Shown: positions 13,301 through 25,079 of the stretch, piece after piece
Layout: each line of letters begins with the position of its first letter
Position numbering within the stretch: the first letter of the stretch is position 1
Assembly: GCA_013397115.1 (NCBI GenBank)
Contig: VWZW01002568.1
Location: 1,814,073 to 1,878,072, forward strand
Length of the DNA: 64,000 nt
From: Edolisoma coerulescens
Lineage: Eukaryota > Chordata > Aves > Passeriformes > Campephagidae
Direction: 5' to 3'
Made by a program: the position numbers and the translations under genes
Notes under the pieces: generated by a model
Told to the model about the DNA's origin: nothing
Seen by the model: only the letters and a program-made list of their open reading frames with translations
Database searches by the model: none

Positions 13301-13711
13301 GGGAATGCAATCAGGCTGCCTTCCTGCCTTTCTGAGGAGGATGTCAGATCACTTTGCTGTGACCGCCTTACGTCTTGGCTGGACTAACGCAGCTTTCTCT
13401 CTTTGGAGATCATCCAGCGAAGATTTACCGTGCTTACAAATTTATTCCAAGTGCCTCCACGGCATTTTGTTAACATGGGCTGGAATGTCTTCCCTCATTT
13501 CAATCACAGAGAGCACTGGGCTGATTGTCATCTCCAAGGAACCAGCAGAGCTGGACATTGTTACTGCTTCTGTTCAAGAGCACTTGGTTCTTCCTCTCTC
13601 AGGGTACTTAAGCATCACTTCAACCACCAGAAGCACAAGAATTACTGAAAATTCATGGGTGTCCTTAGCTGGTACTTGAGCTGCTGGACTGGTTGACATC
13701 AGATCAGAGAG
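10379..13711. other. unique noncoding sequence
   Basis: No gene or transposon is recognised in about 3.3 kb. It includes a T run at 12050-12062, an A-rich patch at 12745-12780 and a possible conserved block at 11.9-12.35 kb. A 127-codon open frame starting at 13296 runs into the CR1 and shows no protein family features. Confidence 0.5.
11925..12345. promoter_or_regulatory. possible conserved noncoding element, homeodomain-motif rich
   Basis: This repeat-free block carries many TAAT/ATTA cores ('gataattaagg', 'ctaattgg', 'gtaataattgg', 'gtcaattaaactg') and a forkhead/octamer-like 'tttatgtaaatgc'. The density is above the neighbouring sequence by eye, but the block is AT-rich and conservation cannot be tested here. 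Confidence 0.3.
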
Positions 13712-14001
13712 GCAAGAATGGTTTGGGTGGGAAGGGACCTTAAACACCATCTCCAAGCCCCCTGCCATGGACAGGGACATGTTCAACAAGACCAGATTGC
13801 TTCAAGCCCAATCCAACCTGGCCTTGAACACTTCCAGGGATCCAGGGGCAGCCACAGCTTCTCTGGGCAACCTGTGCTGTGGTCTCACCACCTACTCAGG
13901 GAAGAATTTTTTCCCGATATCGAATCTAAACCCACTGTCTGTCAGTTTGAAGCCATTCCTCCTCATCCTGTCACTCCATCTTCTTGTCAAAAATCCCTCT
14001 C
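13712..14001 (-). mobile_element. CR1 LINE, 5'-truncated, about 290 bp
   Basis: It starts just inside the 3' tail ('aatggtttgggtggg') and runs through 'gccccctgccatgg', 'cacttccagggatcc', 'cagcttctctgggcaacc' and 'gtttgaagccattcctcc', all inverted CR1. The terminal ATTCTATG repeat is missing. The minus strand retains fragments of the ORF2 C-terminal pattern but is broken. Confidence 0.92.
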
Positions 14002-15030
14002 AAATATTTCAAAGTGACACCAGATAGAGATGGAAAAGACCCAATGTAGGTTTACAGATTATCTGCACATAAAGAATAGCGACAATTATTCCCACCACTA
14101 TTCCCTAAAACTAGAAGGATCATACCTGTTTTGTTTATCCTACCTTATTGACAGGAATACACTGAACTGGCTAGGCCAGCAGGCTGCTGGAAACAGCAAA
14201 CCCCACACTCCACACCCTACTTTGGCCAGCCTGGAAAGCTGCTGCCACCACAGAGGGAGGGATGAGGGAGCAGAAGGTTGCAGCTCCTGCCTATAAAGAG
14301 AGCTGACACTGGAACAGCAGTCCCCACCTTCCTTTTCCCACCTCCCTGGAGGCAACATGGGCATCAGCTGAAGGAACACGTGTGTTTGCATCCCGCTGGA
14401 TGCCTGGTCTGGGCACACAGCTGGGATAACCCCGTGTATCGCCAGGGATGCTAATAGAGCGTGGCTGTCTTTTGCTGCTAAAGAGATGGATCTGTAAGTA
14501 TCACACAGGGATTTCTTGCGGATTTTTCAGGAGAGAAGTCATCTCAGTTGACCTCAGCCTTCTAAGAGAGGCTGTCAGGTCCAAGTTAGTCAAAGAGGGG
14601 GCTGAGCATGCTGGGGTGTTATTTGTTTTACTTATTTAAAGCTATTTTAAAACCAAATTAATACTGACTGCCTTAACAACTTGAATGACAAGTTTTGAAA
14701 TATTATCCTAATTTTCTGACGTCATTTTCCTCCCCGTGTCTGAAAATAATTTGAAAATTATTTCAATCCTGACTCATACTTGTTTTCTTCAGTGGATTTA
14801 ACATTCTATTAGAGAACTTACTGTTTCCTAAACACGTTGATCCTTTCTGAAACCTTAGACAAAACACCATTAGCCTCCCATCAAATCCTTCTTCAACTAA
14901 AAGGCCATATTAAATCCTGGGGTGTGGGAAGGTTAGACCTGCTTGCCAACAGCACTAGAATCACTTTTATCAGCTTGTCAGTGATTCCTTTCTAGTGGAG
15001 AAAGACTTTCTTCTTAAAATGTGTAATTTC
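14002..15030. other. unique noncoding sequence
   Basis: No gene or transposon is recognised. A TATAAAG word at 14292 and a donor-like GTAAGT word near 14493 are too weak to call a transcript. Open frames of 88 and 92 codons overlap on opposite strands without coding features. Confidence 0.45.
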
Positions 15031-15270
15031 AGAGAAATCAAGGTAGGAGGAAATTTCAGCACTTTGCTTAGATCATTCTCTTGCCCCCAAACAGGATCAG
15101 CTACAGTTAAGTGATTCCTGTTAGATGCTTATCTGACTTGTTCTTAAAAACTTGTTAAGCTTCAGCAACCCCTCAGGACAATCTATTTCAGGTCTGCAGT
15201 CAGCATATTTTATCTGAGACCTTTCGTGAATGTCCCTGGCTTGGTTTTAAGTCTCTTAATTTTCCACTCC
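15031..15270 (-). mobile_element. ancient CR1 LINE fragment
   Basis: 'ggaggaaatttcagcac', then 'cttatctgacttgttcttaa' and 'cctcaggacaatctatttca' match in order the inverted 3' region of the old CR1 group known from turtles and crocodilians as well as birds (phrases like 'cctgttcttaaaaacctc' and 'ggcaatttattcca'). It is highly diverged, with no tail and no open frame. Identity rests on ordered phrase similarity. Confidence 0.6.
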
Positions 15271-15280
15271 TCAGAAAATA

Positions 15281-15345
15281 TCATGGATTCATGGAATGGT
15301 TTGGGTTGGAAGAGACCTCAAAGATTGGATCCAACCACTTGCTAT
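15281..15345 (-). mobile_element. CR1 LINE 3' fragment
   Basis: 'tcatggattcatggaatggt' and then 'ttgggttggaagagacctca' form the inverted avian CR1 3' end. It lies about 10 bases from the ancient CR1 and has the same orientation. Confidence 0.85.
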
Positions 15346-18300
15346 ATAAAGAACAATTAATTTCCCTCCTTTGCAGCAGTCCTTTTACATCTTCAAAGAC
15401 AGCTGCTGTGTCTCTGCTTAAATTTTTAGTCCATTTTAGACTAAATAAATCCAATGAAAGACTTCTCCTTAAAGAACAGCACTGTTTGAGCTGAAGATAT
15501 TGATAAGGATTGAACAAGCAGCCCTGTGTACAAGGTGCTGCATACCAAACCAGAGGAGATATTTAGGATCCAGAACACACGCTAGCTGGGATGACCTCAT
15601 TGATTTAGAACAGCAACAACAGCTTTTACAGAGATCTGCTCAGAAAAAAAGGAGTAAAAACTTGGATACTTTGGATATAGTGTTTGGAAAATGCCCATAT
15701 CAATATATTGCATTTTCACGTTTTATACATTCCAATAGATTTTACATTGAGGTGGATAGGGGGAAGAATATTTAAAAATATGCACCAGGAAAATTGGTAT
15801 ATTACCATCAGGTATAATGAAATGCTGAAGCTTTAATCTAAAGGACATGTCACAAAACTTGGATCAAGATTTACAAGTACTGGTGCCAAAAATCCAGCTC
15901 CAATGTTAATATCTAGACAATAAATATTATTAATATAAAGGATCTCTGACTTCTGAAAGAGGCAATATTTTTGTCAGTTCCATTTAAATTGGGTGGGCAT
16001 CATTTCTAAAAGCTGTCCATAGGCTGGGGAAGCCAAATATGGATGGAAATGCTAAATTCTGCTTTTAAGAATCTCACCTTAGAAGAATAGAACATGTGCT
16101 GCCTAGATGGAAGTACCAGATCCTTGCTGCCAGTACCCTTCCAAGGGATGTAAGTACCAGATTTTAATAAGCATCAAGCATTTTTTTTCTCACCTAAACT
16201 GTACTGGAAAAATGGCGTGTAAGTAGGTATATCAAGGAATTTCTTATTTTTATTTCCATATAATTTTTCCCCCATTTTCCAGTGGAAATCTCAGAGTCCC
16301 ACAGGTCTGTGCAGTGTCTCATTCCTCCACTATGGTCTTCTATTTCCATGCCAGTGGTGCTGCACAGAGGATGAGGTGTCAGAGTGTCAGCTCAGAGCCA
16401 TTTCACTTCACCAGGCAGTGATACAGCACATACCATTCCTACAGAAGCTGGCTTTGGGAATCTCCTGGAATTTGAAAATAAGGAGCTTCAGCTCCGTAGG
16501 ATGAGGGAGTAATGAATCTGTCCTGAGGTCATTGCTCTGCAGGAACCCAGAACAAGTTCAAACCACGATAGATCAGCATGAACCAAAGCACAGGGCAGAC
16601 CAAGGAAAGAGAAAGGCTCACAAGAGCAACAGGGTTTTGCCAGTGATGACTTTCTCACAGAATTAGTTGGAAACTCAAAGCTTGATAAAAAATGGCCCAT
16701 TTTCTTGTTCTGTGATTTTTGGTGTGTGGAGGATAATTTACTAACTAAACCACTAAAATGAGGGATGGGCTTTAAACCTCTTATCTCTTTTCCTTCCATC
16801 CCTGGATTGTTAAAAATCTTCAGGAAATCTGCAATGTCAAAAGCAAATTTTCTGTTGATCTCAGTCTTTCTGATTTTTCAAAATAGATTTTTCTCTTCCT
16901 TACAGAAAATGCTTAATGTTTGCTGTCCAGCTGTACAGGAGATCAGGATTTAAAATCCTACTTGGCCCCAGGATCCTGGTATAAGTCAAGGTACCTTTGT
17001 CTTTCAGATAATTTCTTTCCCATTTAAAGGTTAACCATGAAGTCATGCAGTTTGTGAGCCCTTCAGCTGCTGCAGAGTTGAGGTCCATGTAGGAAGATCA
17101 ACCTCTTTTGACCAAGGAAAATGCTGCTGGAGGAGAAAATATGTTGATTCATTTATCTTTTTTGCTGCATGATGTCTCTGGTTTAGTAATGATGCTGTGG
17201 AATGCAAAAATAGGATAATAAGGATAATGGGTTGTGGAAATCCATGAGAACCAAAGACCAAAATTTTGTCTTCAGCAAACATGGTGTTTTATAACCACCA
17301 AGAAAATGAAATTTAAAAAATATATTAATCATATGAACCAACATAAAAAATGTTTATTAAAAAAGGCATCAAACCTGACGTACTGGACTCTCCAACATTT
17401 ATAGAATATAATGATTAGGTCTGAAGCTATTGCCAAAATAAAAGTGTTCAGATGCCATTTTGGAGGAGTTTAGAAGATTTTTATTAATGGTCCCCTCACT
17501 GCTTACCCTTTCGGTTTCCAACAGCAATTTCTTTTAATCACTGGACTTAATATACTCCGAGGTGCTGAATTCCGTGTCAGCTGTAAACAGGCAGCAAAAC
17601 ATTTACATGTTGGCTTCCTTCGGTGCCTCATATTCAATTCAAGGAGTGAACAATGAAGCAGCACTGCTGTGCAAGATCCAAATTGTGCTGCTGGCAAGAA
17701 GATTCTCAAATAACTGTGGATCTCCCGGGAGAAGGAATGTTATACTATGGAATAGAGAGTATTTGCCACAGAGCAAGCTGGTCTGTAGGCTTTTTTTTTT
17801 TGCTCTTCTTTCATTGTGTTTATTTATTTGTTTGTACTGTCACGGGTGTCATCTGAAGCCAAGAAATGCAATAAGGTTAAATCTATCACAGGGAATTATT
17901 TTGATCTGCCAATTAAATGAACCACTTCACCTTGCCTATGATATGCAATCAAACATTGGTATGAACATTTGGTGCAATCAATATATTACACATCAATTTT
18001 ATGGCTGTATAATGAGGTTTAATTGCTGCTTTATTAGTCGGACTAATATTAAGTGCTGGTAATTGCTTTGCATTCAACTTGGCTCTCTCATTTAAATTAC
18101 ACATCCAATATTTAACCATAAATGTAGACCATCTTTTTATCTAATGATCTTTTGCTTTCCTCTTCGTGGTACAAGAAAAGCCCATTTGGGGTGATTTTCC
18201 TCCTTTGTACAAGTTTTCTGGCCCTGAGGAACAGAGGCTGGAAAAGCTAGATGTTGTTCTTGGTAAATGCACAGGCCTTTGGCATTTGAAAAGTGAACTT

Positions 18301-19184
18301 CAAATTGCCTTTTGACAGAAATATAATACGGTTTTTGTGCGCTAATGAGGGAACTGCTAAGGTGTGTAAACACATTTGCAGTCCCACTGAAATCCGTGGG
18401 ACTACTCACACACCTTGAGTTATGCATATCCTTGGGGGAACGGCAGAGCTAATGCTTGCTACCCTGGGGCACACACGGAAAACAAGTCCAGCAGGATGCA
18501 GGATGCATTTTGACTGACAAGCCACAGACCCAACGTTCCTGCCAGCCAGGATGTTACTGCACTGTTGCAGTCACAGGCTCGGATGCTCAGACCTGGAGCT
18601 TTAGGAGGCAAGGACTGAGCTTCAATAAATTCCTTGGTACAAGAGACAAGGAAACCTTTTGCAGACCCAGCCTTGTTCTGTGGCTTCCTCACATTCACAA
18701 GGACCTCATTGAGGTGATGAATTGCTGGATTGTTCAAGTCGGCAGCAGTTTTGTTATTTCACTTGGCTTCTCCTGATTTCCTTTTTTTGTTTGAAATTGA
18801 CTCCATCTGATTTTGCAGGGATGAGCTCAGCTCGCTGAATAGACATGCCAGTTGCCATTAATATCATCTGATCCTCCAGTGACAGCTGGCTAATACCACC
18901 CTTCAAGCACCTCATGAGCTAAAAATCAGCCTGTATTTTTGGGAAAAGAGGCCTAGTGTTGTACAGTGCTGCAAAATGATACATAGTGCTGGGGTGAGTC
19001 ACGTGTCTGGTTCATAAGACATTGGACCTGAAAAAGCAGCAACTGAATCAGTAAGAATTTATTGCATTTTATTGCAGTTCTCTTCCTGGATCCATGAAAT
19101 AGTTAATATAGGTAGAGACCTTGTGAGAGCCAACTATCCACTGCTGGATATCTACAGGGCTACAGACCAATTGCTGAAAAGATC
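15346..19184. other. unique noncoding sequence
   Basis: About 3.8 kb with no gene or recognised transposon. The block 17.5-18.14 kb is listed separately. The 166-codon open frame at 17562-18062 is the longest in the window but lacks any recognisable domain and lies in the candidate regulatory block. Confidence 0.5.
17500..18140. promoter_or_regulatory. candidate conserved noncoding element (homeodomain/POU motif cluster)
   Basis: This repeat-free block has dense TAAT/ATTA cores ('ctttattagtc', 'ggactaatatt', 'ggtaattgc'), octamer-like words ('tttgcat' near 18067, 'atatgcaat' near 17941) and a perfect 17-bp palindrome at 18032-18048: TATTAGTC, then G, then GACTAATA. Such clusters are typical of vertebrate developmental enhancers, which often lie in gene deserts like this one. 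No alignment was possible, so conservation and function are inference. Confidence 0.35.
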
Positions 19185-19234
19185 TTAGAATCACAGAATG
19201 GTTTGAGCTGGAAAGGACCTGAAAGATCATCAGG
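19185..19234 (-). mobile_element. CR1 LINE 3' fragment
   Basis: 'agaatcacagaatggtttga' followed by 'gctggaaaggacctgaaaga' is the inverted CR1 3' end. It stops after about 50 bases, so it is either a very short insertion or one cut by later rearrangement. Confidence 0.85.
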
Positions 19235-19528
19235 GGACACCTGGTGTTTCCATCCCAAGCCCAGAGACTGTTTCTGTTTCTTATCCAAGGATTGCTCTTA
19301 GGTAAAACATTTCAGAGAGCAGGAAGGACTGGGTATGAGAGCTGGTTGTTGAAACAACTGCAGGCTTAGGTGTGCCCAGGGCTTTGATCTTTTACCAAGA
19401 AGGGTTCTAAGGGCCAGGTTGGAATGCTAAAGTGATGGACATTGGTATCACGATCTTTTTTCTTTACTTTAGTTTGTTTTAAGTAACCAGTTCTTTCACA
19501 TTAAACACGTTTCCAAGAAGTCAGTACT

Positions 19529-19650
19529 GAAGGCCAGGCTGGATGGGGCTTGGACCAACCTGGTCTAGTGTCACTGCCCATGACAGGGTGAGATGAGCTT
19601 TAAGGTCCCTTCCAACCCAAACCATTCCATGATTTCACAATTCTGTGATG
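19529..19650 (+). mobile_element. CR1 LINE 3' fragment with internal deletion
   Basis: 'aaggccaggctggatgggg', 'ccaacctggtctagtgtcac', 'gcccatgacagggtgagatg' and 'cccttccaacccaaacc' run to a decayed ATTCTATG-type tail. Compared with the other copies here, the segment between 'ctagtg' and 'tgcccatg' is shortened. It lies about 295 bases from the minus-strand fragment at 19185. Confidence 0.9.
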
Positions 19651-20909
19651 TTGAGCAACCATTGGCACCTCCTCACTTCTCCTGGCTTTGTATGCAGTCA
19701 CCCCAGATTGTCTTGAGTCACCATGGTTATCTTGAAGTTTTCCAAGTCTTCAGTGACCTTTTCCTCTTCTCAACTGAATTAATGAAAAAACACCAGCACT
19801 TAGGCCTGCATTCCCTTCCTTCCCCTCTCCCTCCCATCCATGAGTGGAAATTGTAATTACTGCACCCTGGATTTCACAGTGTTACCCAACACCAGCAGCC
19901 TTGACAGCAGCATCTGAGAAGCCAGGTGGGACTAACTGCACCTTTTTGGGCTCTGCTATCTGACACAGAAAAACTTCACCATAGTAGTGAGGAACTGCAG
20001 TGTACACTTGACCTGAAAGTAAAAGAATAGTGTTTCAACAGGGCTGGCACAAGTAAATCTCCCTCCTGAGTGCTTCTCACTGTTTCTGAATTCTGGGGTA
20101 GCAATCAGGCACAGGGAGCTGCTCTGCTGAGTGAGAAAATGCCATTTTTACACGTCAGGTCTGAACTGCATTTGTTACTGTGGCTGTCAGTCACTCCCTG
20201 TCACGTTGGATCCTCATCGATGGTGATTCCTGCTCATCCACACCGACTGTCATTGTGGAGGTCAGGAGTCAGCTCCCCCCTCCCCATGGCAAATTTGGCA
20301 GGGCCTTTCCAGGTGAGGGACTAACCCACCTTCCTTGGGAGCAGTGAACTGAGGTTCTCAGTCAGGAGCAAAAGGCCAGAACAAAGGTCTGACATTACAG
20401 ATGGACCAACGTTTGTAGCCCTCTGTTGCTTCCTGTTGCTGTTTTAATTTTCTTTGACAGGCATTGCCAGACTATTGCAGTCCAGCCCAGCCCAGCTCTG
20501 TTTCTGACAGGCAGGAGAGGAGCAGTAGGAATCCCTTGGGAGCAGGTATGAACCAGCACTCACCTCAGCCGCACCTTGGGACTTTGTACTTTGGACCTCA
20601 AACCTCAATTATTTTCATCAGGGTTAAGCTCTGCTCATATGTTTTCCCCAAACTAACCAGGGTGACTTTTCTCCTTCCCAAATGCAGATGATTATCTTTG
20701 CAGAAACCCCCAGACTTCAGTAAACAAACACTTGATTAAGAAGAATCCATCAGCTCCCTTGCAAAGATCCCTCCCATTACAATCCTCTGCAATGTGCAAC
20801 AAAAAGTTTAAAGACTTGGAAAAAAAGCTGTGTCAGGGGCAGCCTTCCAGATCATGCTGGACATTATGTCAAAACCTGAATTTGTCAGAGACTAAGGAAA
20901 ATTTCTCTT
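19651..20909. other. unique noncoding sequence
   Basis: No gene, RNA or transposon is recognised. Open frames of 75-87 codons show no family features. Confidence 0.5.
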
Positions 20910-21013
20910 GAATCTAAAACCATTCTATGTTACTTTGATTTTGATTTTATGATTCTATGATTGTGCTGTCTCTAAAGGCCCCTTCAAACCCAAAACATTT
21001 TATGTTTCCATGG
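20910..21013 (+). mobile_element. two successive CR1 3' ends
   Basis: The first ends near 20962 with 'aaaaccattctatg' followed by a tail reading 'attttatgattctatgatt'. The second gives 'ctaaaggccccttcaaaccc' and 'aaaacattttatg' to about 21013. Both are on the plus strand. This is either two insertions, one into the tail of the other, or a duplicated 3' end. Both are very short. Confidence 0.65.
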
Positions 21014-24000
21014 TTTAGTAGAGGTAAAGGTCCCAGTATACTTAGATTCAGGCATGAAGGACCCACGCTGTCACTACATATATTTTTATTTATGTATATA
21101 CACATGTATACGTCCTAGTTTTAGAGCTTAGGCAATGCCTAAATTTGGGAATTCCCAGAGCCAGAGTCAGGGCACAGAACCCGGTTTTGGAGCACATTCT
21201 TCCAAATTTCTCCATTCCCAACCAAGCCTTTAGCCCAAGAAGTTCCCAGCCATGTTCTGAGAGGTAGCAAGAGCCAGGGACCATTCCCATGTATGAACTT
21301 GGATGTGAACAGCTTGTTTTGGGAACTAGGAGAACTATGGCAGTGGTCAAACCAAGTCAGGGGGATTTAGTGACAGGCAATAGATCCCTGTAGTGATTCT
21401 TTTAGCAACAAAGACAAGGCTGTGGGATAGAGGATTTATTAATTATTTTTGAAATCCAGGGCCAGATCTCAGGTGGCATAAATCAGCATCAGAGCTGTGC
21501 TGGTTTACACAAACTGAGCAGTTACCCTGCACCCTTAAAAACAAACAACTGGACAAACATGGAGCTGCTTATTGTTTTCTTCAAGAGTCATTTCACCCCT
21601 CCTTTTTTGCTTCCCTCCATGTCTGAAAGTCTTTACCACTGCACAGTGAAAGAAAATAAACAAGGAAGGTTAAAATCTAAAAGCACTCATCCAAGTTAAT
21701 TAAGTTCAGCCAGCCTCAACTACATCATCTGGTAAGAGCTGGCAAGTGTGTGTGTGAGTGTGTGTACATGCTTGCCTGTGTATCTCTTCCTCTCTTCAGG
21801 AAGAATCCTCCAAAAGTGCACCCACTTTAAAATACATTATTTCCATGCCTGGCTGTGAGGGGTTTTGATTCTTTTTTCTATCTGTTGTTTTTTTAAATTT
21901 TTTTTCCCTTGTCTGTTTCTGTTCTTACAGCTGCTTTCATATTTTTCTCCAACTACCCATTATTACATTTTTCTCCTTTTATTTATGATGCCTGATTCCC
22001 AGTGTACATTATTGCTGCTCTGTTGGTACTTTATTAAATACGATACAGATACTGGAGCAAGAGTGAGGTTTTATGTCCCACACATGGTGTGTCGTAATTG
22101 TGGCATTTTTACTTTCCATTAAGAAGTATCTCCAGGAGGGGAGGATGGGGGACTCGGTTCATTACTTCTATAAACCAAAGAAGAAACCCCAGACAAGCTT
22201 GATGAGTTGTTAAGTAGTCTTTAAAGAAGTCTTTAAATCAAGATTAGATGTCTCTCCTAAAGAGACTCCCTAGTTCAGCCACAAGTTAGAGGCCTGATAG
22301 AGGGATCACTGCTTAAATCCTGTGTCTTGCAGGAGGGGAAAAGCCAAACTATACTAAAATAATGGTTCCTCTGGCCTTCAAATTTATGAGAGTGTAATAA
22401 GAAGACAGTAGTTTTAGCTAGCCAGGCAAAGACAGTGTAAAGCTGTTAACACATTCATGATGAAAATATAAATGTATTTATTTGAATCTTGGTCTGAATG
22501 AACTCAGGGCAAAGTGAGCACTGGCTAAACATTAGAAATATGGCCCTCTAGCCCCTTTCTTCTTGGAATCTATCTCAGAGATTTCTAAGAATCTTTTTTT
22601 TCTATGTCACCTTTGAATACTTTGAAATTTTAATATATTTTATGAGCTCATTCCCTTGCCAGGGAAGGATTGATCTTACCCCACCTCTAAATTTCATTAT
22701 GGACATTTCTGTGCAGAATTGCTCTGGTGAGCCTCTCAGAGTCTGAGCACTGAGCAGGGCTCAGAGATTTCCAGCTGCATCAGTGCTGGAATCCTGGCAT
22801 CGCCAGAGAAGAAGGAATGATAATAAATTGGGGTGATTCTTTGGATATTCATTTTCCCATGATGAGCACCAGCCCTGATCAAAGGCAGATGGGGGCCAGG
22901 AGAGCAGAATGCTTCAGGCCATGAAATGGCCAGAACCATGATTGTCTCGTTGCCAGCGCCCCGGCAAGGCAAAACCTCTGCTGGGAACCAGCTCCTCACT
23001 GAATTTTGGCCACTGCTCCTGCTCGCCTTTCCTCAGGACCAGTTTGCATCTGAGGACTTTTCCCACGGTCTGTCCGAGCTCTGTGTTTCCCTCCAGCTTT
23101 GGCCTGATCTCAGTTGATGTCTTTTCTGCCTAAAATTCTGAGAAGGCTTCACAGCTGATGGCATTCACAGAGACATCAATACCTAGGGCTTCTTGCCATG
23201 GTGGGACAGTCCACTCTCTCCCACAGATCTCCAAACCACAACCCCACAGACACATGAAATACTAATATGAAGCTTGGCATGCACACATAAAACCAAAATG
23301 AAATAGGCAATAAAAATACTAACTGAACAATCTAACTGATTGCTAATACTAACTGAGACCTTCCTGACCCCAGTGACATGAAATGAAGCTGCCATGAGAA
23401 GAGCAGTGGTACCAGCTGAAAAATTTGCTTGATTTCTCTGCTTTTCTTCCACATTTATAAACCTTCCCTGGTAGAATTGTTGTCTGTGTGAGCCAAAAAA
23501 GGCAGGAAAGAGCAAGCAAGGACAATCCTATATTTATGTGCTGCCCCTTTTGTTCACACTTTGCTTTGCAACACCTCTTCATTTAGATAAGGACAGATGC
23601 ACATCTAAGGAATGTAATATTGGAGGAAAAAATAGCAAGAACATGTCAAAAACATCAGAAGTAAGGACTCAAAACTTAGAGATCAGTTTAGTCTGATGTG
23701 GAGTATCCACATAATAGCTGAAGTGGGATGATGGGAATCTGTGTTTGTGGATGTAGACTGGATTTGCTTGAAACAACTGAGGAGTGTTGAAGATCTTAAA
23801 GTTGTTATTCTTTAACAGAGTGACTTTGTGCCTTCACTTCATGCTGGATCAACAAGAAGGAGTTTTCTACTTTTTTGTAACAGATTGTAATTTTGATTGA
23901 TTTATTGGTATCTTCTATCCACCTGGTTCAAAGGAAAGAAGGAAGGAGACCTAACCTTGGTATTCCCAAAAAACCTCAAAGTGATAGAGAGATGTTCACA

Positions 24001-24580
24001 TTGCACTGAGAAGGGTCAGAAACTACAAACCAATATGCAATTGCTAAGTCAGATTGATTTCAGCCCCCAGGTGCCTTTGATAATCTCTACTGGCTCCCAG
24101 TTCTATGGGCCCGAACACAATTTCAATCACATTTTCAACCATGTTTAGCCTATCAAACTCAGTCATTTCTTTTTGAACCATTTCAGTCATCCTTGTGTAA
24201 TATTGTACAAGGGACTGGAGAATCCATCTTCTTTACTTCCTTTCCTTTTTATCTCCTTCAGTCTCCCCTCTCTTCACAGATTCATTCACTCCAGGTGGGA
24301 TTCAAGATTTAAACACTTTAAGCACCTGAGAAGGTCTATTTCTAAAAGCTGTATCCAAACAAGAGACCTCTGGGAATCAGCAGAGGGTAACTGGAGAAGG
24401 GGAGGCCAACACCACCACAATTTCAGTGAAAAAAACCTCTCCACTATTTGACAGCTCTTATTTTCTTGAATCTTGGGTGCTCTCAATAGAGAAGCTTCTG
24501 TGTTTGATGCATTCCCCAAGTGAGGGTCTCAAAACTCACTCTTTTTACCAAAGATGTAAAAAGGTGTTTGCTCAAATAGG
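21014..24580. other. unique noncoding sequence
   Basis: About 3.6 kb with no gene or recognised transposon. It contains a short TG repeat and T-rich stretches near 21.88-21.93 kb. Open frames of up to 110 codons (23183-23515, minus) lack any recognised domain. Confidence 0.5.
21745..21765 (+). repeat. (TG)n microsatellite, short and interrupted
   Basis: About ten TG units interrupted by GAG. This is simple-sequence DNA. Confidence 0.8.
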
Positions 24581-24931
24581 ATAAAATCATAAAATAATAG
24601 AATACCCTGAGTTGGAAGGCACCCACAAGGATCATCAAGTCCAAATCCTGGCCCTGCACAGGACAGCCTCAAGAATCACAGCATGTGCCTGAGAGCATTA
24701 TTCAAATGCTTCTGGAACTCTGGAAGGCTTGGAGATGCGACCACTTCCTGAGAAGCCTGTTCCAGTGCCCAACCACCCTCTGGGGGAAGAACCATTTTCC
24801 TAATAGTCAACCTAATACAATATCCCTGGATACAACTTCAGGCCATTCCCCTGGGTCCTGCCACTGGGAGAACCATGAGTACCTGTCATCGGTGCTGCCT
24901 CTCCTCTCCCCCTCGTGAGGAAGCCATAGAT
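24581..24931 (-). mobile_element. CR1 LINE (CR1-J/C-like), about 350 bp
   Basis: It opens with a degraded tail and 'taccctgagttggaagg', then 'cacaaggatcatcaagtcc', 'cctggccctgcacaggac', 'catgtgcctgagagcatt', 'gcctgttccagtgcccaacc' and 'ccccctcgtgaggaag'. This is the inverted 3' part of the CR1-J/C type subfamily. The ORF2 frame is broken. A second, shorter copy of the same type lies at 25683 in the same orientation. Confidence 0.9.
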
Positions 24932-25079
24932 CATAAAAAAAAAGGAAATTTTACAACGCTCAAGCATTAAGGTTTTTGGTTTGTGCAAAAATCCACTGAG
25001 GACCCCAAAACAGAGAGCAACGAGAGCTCCACCTCCCACTGAAATGACGGAGAGTGAATCCAAACAAACTGTACAAACT
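24932..25079. other. short unique spacer
   Basis: An A run then sequence without recognised features, between the CR1 and the CpG-retaining block. Confidence 0.4.

Noticed and set aside
13296..13679. 127-codon open frame just before a CR1
   Set aside because: No domain features, a second frame is open across the same bases, and no splice context is convincing.
17562..18062. 166-codon open frame, longest in the window
   Set aside because: No recognisable domain or family, overlaps other open frames, and lies in a block whose features suit regulatory DNA. Chance open frames of this size occur in 64 kb.
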